From NCBI RefSeq assembly GCF_000485595.1, contig NW_014577062.1, forward strand, positions 1,113,559-1,150,207: a stretch of DNA of 36,649 nucleotides, written 5' to 3'. This DNA is from Priapulus caudatus. Its lineage: Eukaryota; Priapulida; Priapulimorpha; Priapulimorphida; Priapulidae. Both the position numbers and the translations under genes were made by a program. This document shows, one piece after another, positions 31,239-36,649 of the stretch (position 1 is the first letter of the stretch; every line of letters begins with the position of its first letter). Below the pieces are notes generated by a model, which worked only from the letters and a program-made list of their open reading frames with translations, did not search any database and was not told the origin of the DNA.

Positions 31239-31915
31239 AAAGGAATAATAGGTCCATTGATTATGCAATGTTGACGAATGCTAGAGTAACTGGCACCTTG
31301 TGTAGTTAATAAGTACATTACCTTATAGCCAAACGCGTATTAGTTTGTCCAATATCACTGCTGGTTACATTACAAACAAGACTTGAAATCGGTTGTTGAT
31401 ATGTATCAACGTATCATTTACGTGCCGTAAATGTCATCCAGGAGTCAAGCGATGACGTAGACATTTGTGCGGCCCCTATGTTTTGGACGCCAGATGAAAC
31501 GGAGGTGTCAGCGGTGTAACCACGGCCACGGACTAAACATGGAAATAGAGTAAAACACACGTACTAATCACGGACGCACGTGGACAGCCCTGACAAAAAG
31601 TTTCTTATCACGAGCGTCCATGTTTACGAAATCACTGATGATAGCATTGCGTACGGCCGAGCATGCGTGCGAAAATGTTCGGTGCACTATAAATCTGTAT
31701 CACACCCGCTTCGCCGGCAGCGGTTTGAAACTGTAAACAACTGATTTTTGGACTGCGGATTTCAATTAGACATTTCTTAGTAACCAGCAGTGATATTGGA
31801 CAAACTAATACGCGTTTGGCTATAAGGGAATATACTTATTAACTACACAAGGTGCCAGTTACTCTAGCATTCGTCAACATTGCATAATCTGAATCAATGG
31901 ACCTATTATTCCTTT
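31239..31915. mobile_element. Non-autonomous element with about 130-bp terminal inverted repeats
   Basis: The left terminus 31239-31368 (from AAAGGAATAATAGGTCCATT to CACTGCTGGTTAC) is the near-perfect reverse complement of the right terminus 31780-31915. The right copy has one extra 6-base segment and a few substitutions. The 411-base interior has no open frame of note. No clear target duplication is visible (left flank GCCAGTT, right flank CTCTGCC), so the superfamily stays open. Confidence 0.87.
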
Positions 31916-31948
31916 CTCTGCCTATGAAATGATCGTTAGTAACGCAGC

Positions 31949-31950
<2 letters not shown>

Positions 31951-31986
<36 letters not shown>

Positions 31987-32060
31987 TGTGTGTGTGTGTG
32001 TGTGTGCGTGTGTATGTTCGTACGTGCGCGCATGTGTGTACGTGTGTAAGTGCGTGCGCG
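31951..32060. repeat. (GT)n microsatellite
   Basis: Pure GT to about 32006, then degenerate GTGCGT sequence. It starts about 35 bases beyond the right terminus of the long-TIR element. Confidence 0.93.
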
Positions 32061-33354
32061 TATACGCGTTCCCACGTATATTGTATTGCATAATATATGC
32101 CTATATGCGTATATGCGTATATAACTGCCTATATAAAACGATCGTTAACAGCGCAACAATATGTGCGTGTGAGTGTGTGCATGCGTACGTGTATATGTGT
32201 GCGTGCTCGAGTGCGTACGCACACACAGCTAGGCGCGCATACATTGTTTATGCGTATAGGATATATGTGGGTGGGCACCATATATCAACCACCGGCACCT
32301 ATTACTCGTTATGCTTTGCACCGGGAGGAACAAGTGAATATAGGAAATTTCTGTAGTGCGATGAGTGAACAAAACAGTAATAGATCAACTTTGGAGATTT
32401 TTTATATTATCAAAATTCATAACCCGTAAATTTCTATAAATAATCTATCTATGTATAGGATTACGATGAGAATACGGGTAGTGATCTAAGACTTGTTTTA
32501 AAGGTCAGAAGTAAGGGAATAGATTGCCGAGTAAATAAATTTATATCGTTAAATACCTGTGAAGTTTGGCTGGTGAAGCGTACGCAGCAATGCAAATAGA
32601 TATAGCCTTTCAATAGCAGGTACTGAAAACTAGCTTAATTAGACAGTCATATAGATGTGGGGGTACCTGAGTGAGAGCGTACGCTGCATGCGTGTGTTTG
32701 TGCGTGGGCGCGCGCGTGCGTGCGTTTGTATGCGCATGTGTTCCTGCGTACGTGCGAGCGTGCGTGCATGTCTACGAGCGTGTAAACCCCGATTGTTTAA
32801 CGCGGGAATGAGAGCACAAAGAGTGAAAGCTAGTCTATTCTGCTACAGTAATGCGACCAGATGTGAGTAGTAGTCGGCGGTGGGGGGGAGGGGGGTAAGT
32901 TAGACATCGCGCTCGTCCTATATACTCGTTATCACTGTTAGAAAACAAGTGGCGTCCTCGTCAGAGGCCATTGTTGCCTCCGTCATAAACCTCGTCGTAC
33001 ACGTGAGAAATAGCGCGTTCAGTGTAGTAACGCACCCGACGCGTGAAATTAAAACTGCTGACCATTCGCGAAGCCGCGAGTATATCGCCTAGCTTGGCCG
33101 CGCGCGCGCGCGTGTTTGCAGTTACGCGCCATAACGACGCGGCCTTCGTCGTTCTTAGATTGACGGCGCGATATCGTAACGAACTGCGAGAAATCGCGGC
33201 GGGAGAGCTCGCCGGTGCTTGGCGGGCGCGTAGCCGACAGGTTAAGACCTTCGCCGCCACGCTCGAGCTGACGATGTGTGTGAGTTGAAGATTTACTAGT
33301 CTGTGATTATCGCGAATTATCTTTCGGTCGCGCTTGTCCCGCTACGCGCTGCCG

Positions 33355-33356
<2 letters not shown>
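32061..33356. other. Non-genic stretch, no gene recognised
   Basis: Contains a degenerate CGTGCGT patch at about 32685-32790 and a G-run tract at 32878-32897. A GC-rich 81-codon frame at 33043-33288 is open but resembles no family. Confidence 0.4.

Positions 33357-33412
<56 letters not shown>
33357..33412. repeat. (GT)n microsatellite
   Basis: A pure TG dinucleotide array of about 27 units. Confidence 0.96.
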
Positions 33413-33416
<4 letters not shown>

Positions 33417-35150
33417 GCCTACGACAGCCGCGGTGTCGTGTCGCAAGAGACGTTACTGTGAGCAAACTGGGCCAAACTCGCGCGCTAGCCCCCGCGGCTA
33501 TGTCGCCTACCGATGGTAATCATTACGAATTTGATAAAAAGCGCTTTCGTTAAAAAGTTTTTCGGAATTTCCAAGGTTTTACTGAAATACTAAAAGCGCA
33601 TGCTGGGCTCATTTCGATTTTGCAATTGAGTGTTGATACAGCAATGAAAAGACGCGTCGGGGTTTAGTGCAACAAGCGTTTCAGGGGGAGCGTGGTGGGT
33701 AAGCGTGCCACGAGCGAATTCGATTATATCTGTTGAATAGTTAAGAGCGAATAGAAATTGGGTGTTGAGAAAATAGTTCGAAAATTCACCGAGTGCAAAT
33801 GCTAAGTGGCACTCTGCCCAATGTCGACCACGCGTGTCCGCTATGGTCGCTAGCTTATAATAAGCCATCTAACCGTCCGATAATCATATCAGCAACTGTT
33901 TAAGAAGTAGCAGATCTCCAACTATTGGATGAAAAATGGCGGCCGATAACATTGGATACGAACTAATACATGCTCGATGGTTACAAAAGATAACGAATAT
34001 ATGAGCATTGAACGTAATCGCAATGTCGTAAATCGCTCTCGAATGTCTCGAACGCGAGTGATTTTGTCACTATGTGCATATATGACGTCATCTAGTACGT
34101 ACTTGGTAATGACAAGCGATTACGCACATGCAGGCAATAAACGTGTTTGTGAATGAAGCATAAGGGCAAAGTATTAAATTATTTATTAAAACTAATAAAG
34201 CATTAGGGCTTGAATGTGAGTGATTCCATTAATAAAATTAAAACAATGCATTTACCTAACGCATATACACAAATACAGGCGAATTTCTGCGCTATACTCG
34301 AGAATATTAACGCTCGTCGTTCTGTGCATGAAAAGTATGTAGTTAGAATAGCAGACGTTAAAACACTTACCCAGTGTTAATTAACACGTAGGGAGGGTTG
34401 GATACGCGGCGTGATGAACAGGCCACGTCTCTGTGATGTCAACTTTCCACACAAACGCCACCGCGGTTACAGCAACATGTCTCCGAGATTGCTAGTCTTA
34501 TAGTTGCCACGGATGTTCACTGCAAACTTTTACTAGCTCTATAGTAGAGTCGTGTTACCAGCGGAGACTGCGTGCGTGAGACGTACGTAGCGGGCGTACC
34601 GACGGCAACTGATGTCACTAACAGCCGTCAGAGAATCTCATGAGATGTCATAATCGGCGGCGTATTATACCGTCGATCGTAATATGCAAATAAGATCCGA
34701 CTCCGGTAAAAAAAAGCACAAACCGTTTCTTCTAATTACCGAATTCCGATTTCGGTCACGATTTTCACACGATGTCCACGTGGGGCTTTATGGGAAGTTG
34801 CATCTCATATAAAACCCACTTACGTGGGCGCGCAATAAAATACGTCTTTGCATCCTAGTAACGGGTTAAACGGATTGACATCGCGCCACTGATCTCCGCC
34901 CGTCGGGCCTAGCGGTGAAGCCGCGCGCGCACACACACACGCACGCACGTACACAGTAATACACTACTGGCCCGTTGGCGTCGTTTGTTTTCTCCTTCAT
35001 CAATGTCCGCGCGAGACTATAGCGCGACTCGACTCGAGTGAGCCATGCGCTTCGGATTGTTTGGCGTTGGCCGCCGCGTCCGGAGGGTACCCGCTCTAGC
35101 TGGCCGTTCTCGACAGAGCGCGTCGGGGTACGACGATAGAGAAACGAGCG
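33413..35150. other. Non-genic stretch, no gene recognised
   Basis: No exon with family features. Short frames at 33590-33868 (minus) have no recognisable domain. Confidence 0.45.
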
Positions 35151-35153
35151 CGA

Positions 35154-35199
35154 GTGTGTGTGTGTGTGTGTGCGCGAGAGAGAGAGAGAGAGAGTGAGA
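35154..35199. repeat. (GT)n-(AG)n compound microsatellite
   Basis: GTGTGT followed by GCGCGAGAGAG. The CpG-rich flanks (about 34910-35420) might mark a promoter region, possibly for the minus-strand LRR gene, but this is only a guess. Confidence 0.85.
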
Positions 35200-35429
35200 G
35201 GAGAAAGAGGCGTCCATGCCGGAGGGTATGGAACAGTGTTAAGAGCGCTCGTAGAGTGATTATGGCAGATCCCTGGCATCTAATTATCGGCGCCATGCGC
35301 TTGCTCATCTAATGTAAGTCAAGGTCGCCAGCGAGCGACAGTTTCTTCTGCGAATCGAGACGAAATTCGCGCGCGGCAGGAGACATTTGTTAGAGCGCGC
35401 GCGGGGGGAACGAAGGTGGCTTGTTTACT

Positions 35430-36215
35430 GTCGGGCAGATCTCGTCGTTTCTTTTATTGGTTTCTCGCTCATCGCTTTATGACATTCAATAATTCGGGCG
35501 TAGCGCGTCTGACGAGATCGGCAACATCAATGTGTCGTAAAGTTATATTTCGGTAGTTTAAACTAAGCGATGAGTGGGTTTCACCTTGTTTCAAGTTCGG
35601 TTTTACACGATATTTTTCGCCGCTAGTCGTTAGTTGATTGTCTAGCGTGACTTAGCGACACACCTGCGGGAGATGAGTTTACGTGCCATATGCTATTTCG
35701 CGGCGCCAGTTTCGTGCGCGTCCGGTCTAGGAGAAAGGTTCTTTTTAAGAAAACCGTTCTTATTTTAGACAAACCGTTTTAACAACGTATACGTGTTTAC
35801 GGCATTGATCAATGAAGCTAAGTCGACGTATTTTCGCAATCAGGACGGCTACGCCCTAAATCCCATAAAATTAACAAGTATGCACGCTGAATACGATGTC
35901 GATATCTATAATATTTTTTGGGGTGAAACAATATTCAAAGATCGCGGATGCTCAGAATCTGTTTTGTTCGGGAAATCTTCCGTCATACGATTAACTCATA
36001 GCAAACGTTTTCGGCCGTCCGGGTGATAAGAAAACGTGAAAAGGGTAATACGATATTGTCTAACGTATGTTTTAATATAAAGTTCGTTAAACAATACGGC
36101 TAATCTGCTCATGTTACAAATCCGCAATGATGTTTATAATGGTTTAATAATAGATGTACATAGGTAGTAGTTACATGCAGGTGTACAATGAGAATAACAA
36201 GATGTAATAACTACT
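35430..36215. other. Non-genic stretch, no gene recognised
   Basis: A 77-codon frame at 35793-36026 is open but starts at a non-ATG codon and matches no family that I know. Confidence 0.4.
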
Positions 36216-36218
36216 ACT

Positions 36219-36305
36219 GTCCCCGTCTCTCCCTCCTTCTCTCTCCTTCTCTCTCCCCCTCTCTCTCTCTCTCTCTCCCTCTCTCTCTCTCTTTCTCTCC
36301 CTCCC

Positions 36306-36361
<56 letters not shown>

Positions 36362-36386
36362 TCTCTCTCTTTCTCTCTTTCTCTCC

Positions 36387-36417
<31 letters not shown>

Positions 36418-36649
36418 TCTCTCCCCCTTCTCTCTCTCTCTCTTCCACCTTACACACTCTCTCTTTCTCTTCCTTTCTCTTTCATCACTTCACTCTTTCT
36501 CCTTCCCTCCCCCACCTCGCTCTCACGCTCGTTCTCTCCCTCTTTTTCTTTTATTTCGCACAGGGTTGCTCTGTCTACGCTCTCGCGAGCGCTCTTATCT
36601 CCCTATCCTTCTCTCTCCGCCTTTTCTCACTTTTCATTTCCCCCTTTCT
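36219..36649. repeat. (CT)n microsatellite and pyrimidine-rich tract
   Basis: Near-pure CT with CCCT and TTCT variants from 36219 to about 36470, continuing as a pyrimidine-rich sequence to the window edge. The Arg-Glu-rich minus frame is spurious. Confidence 0.95.

Noticed and set aside
31624-31645. VYEITDDS reading, considered as the M13 zinc motif
   Set aside because: Neither zinc-binding histidine is present, and the site lies inside the long-TIR element.
34297-34314. LENINA reading, considered as the M13 GENIAD motif
   Set aside because: It lacks the Gly and the zinc-site Asp context and has no flanking M13 sequence.

Overview
The window is animal nuclear DNA, probably from an invertebrate. 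It contains GT-AG introns, two multi-exon genes for secretory-pathway proteins, many microsatellites and minisatellites, small non-autonomous DNA transposons, and one 530-base assembly gap (19518-20047). I cannot name the species from sequence alone. There are no bacterial operons, rRNA genes, convincing tRNA genes or CRISPR arrays.

Layout. Bases 1-10476 hold no gene I recognise: a transposon end at the left edge, a perfect 95-bp palindrome (2243-2337), a GTAT array (2645-2910), an 86-bp tandem repeat interrupted by a CGTG-rich block (5184-6282), an 18-copy 22-bp satellite carrying a GACGTC palindrome (6338-6728), a 64-bp duplication (7032-7159) and a long TA/GT/CGTG microsatellite tract (7768-8365).

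From 10477 to 22020 the plus strand carries fourteen exons of an M13 (neprilysin / endothelin-converting-enzyme type) zinc metallopeptidase. They were joined by splice sites and matching phases into 565 codons. The exons include a 15-codon microexon. The gene stops after the VNAFYSP substrate-binding segment; the zinc-site exons are not in the window.

On the minus strand, 27652 down to 20048 carries a large extracellular leucine-rich-repeat protein: signal peptide, about 30 LRRs in one 2.5-kb exon, an LRRCT cap split over three further exons, a Thr/Ser/Pro stalk of 47- or 55-residue tandem repeats, and an exon (23146-23914) with more stalk repeat, a fibronectin type III domain and a possible membrane segment. 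It looks like a cell-surface adhesion or receptor molecule of the chaoptin/artichoke or FLRT/LRFN general type.

The two genes are interleaved head to tail. The exon order of the LRR gene also conflicts with its own protein order: the FN3 exon lies between two exons that must be adjacent. The gap, an AT repeat and a GT repeat coincide with the three breakpoints, so either a block is mis-ordered in the assembly or there is a real rearrangement.

Bases 27660-36649 contain a 52-bp tandem array with a fold-back element inserted in it, a 514-bp hAT-like MITE with an 8-bp target duplication, a 677-bp element with about 130-bp inverted termini, and more microsatellites, but no further gene that I recognise. 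The two proteins have no evident shared pathway beyond both being predicted to be exported or membrane-bound.
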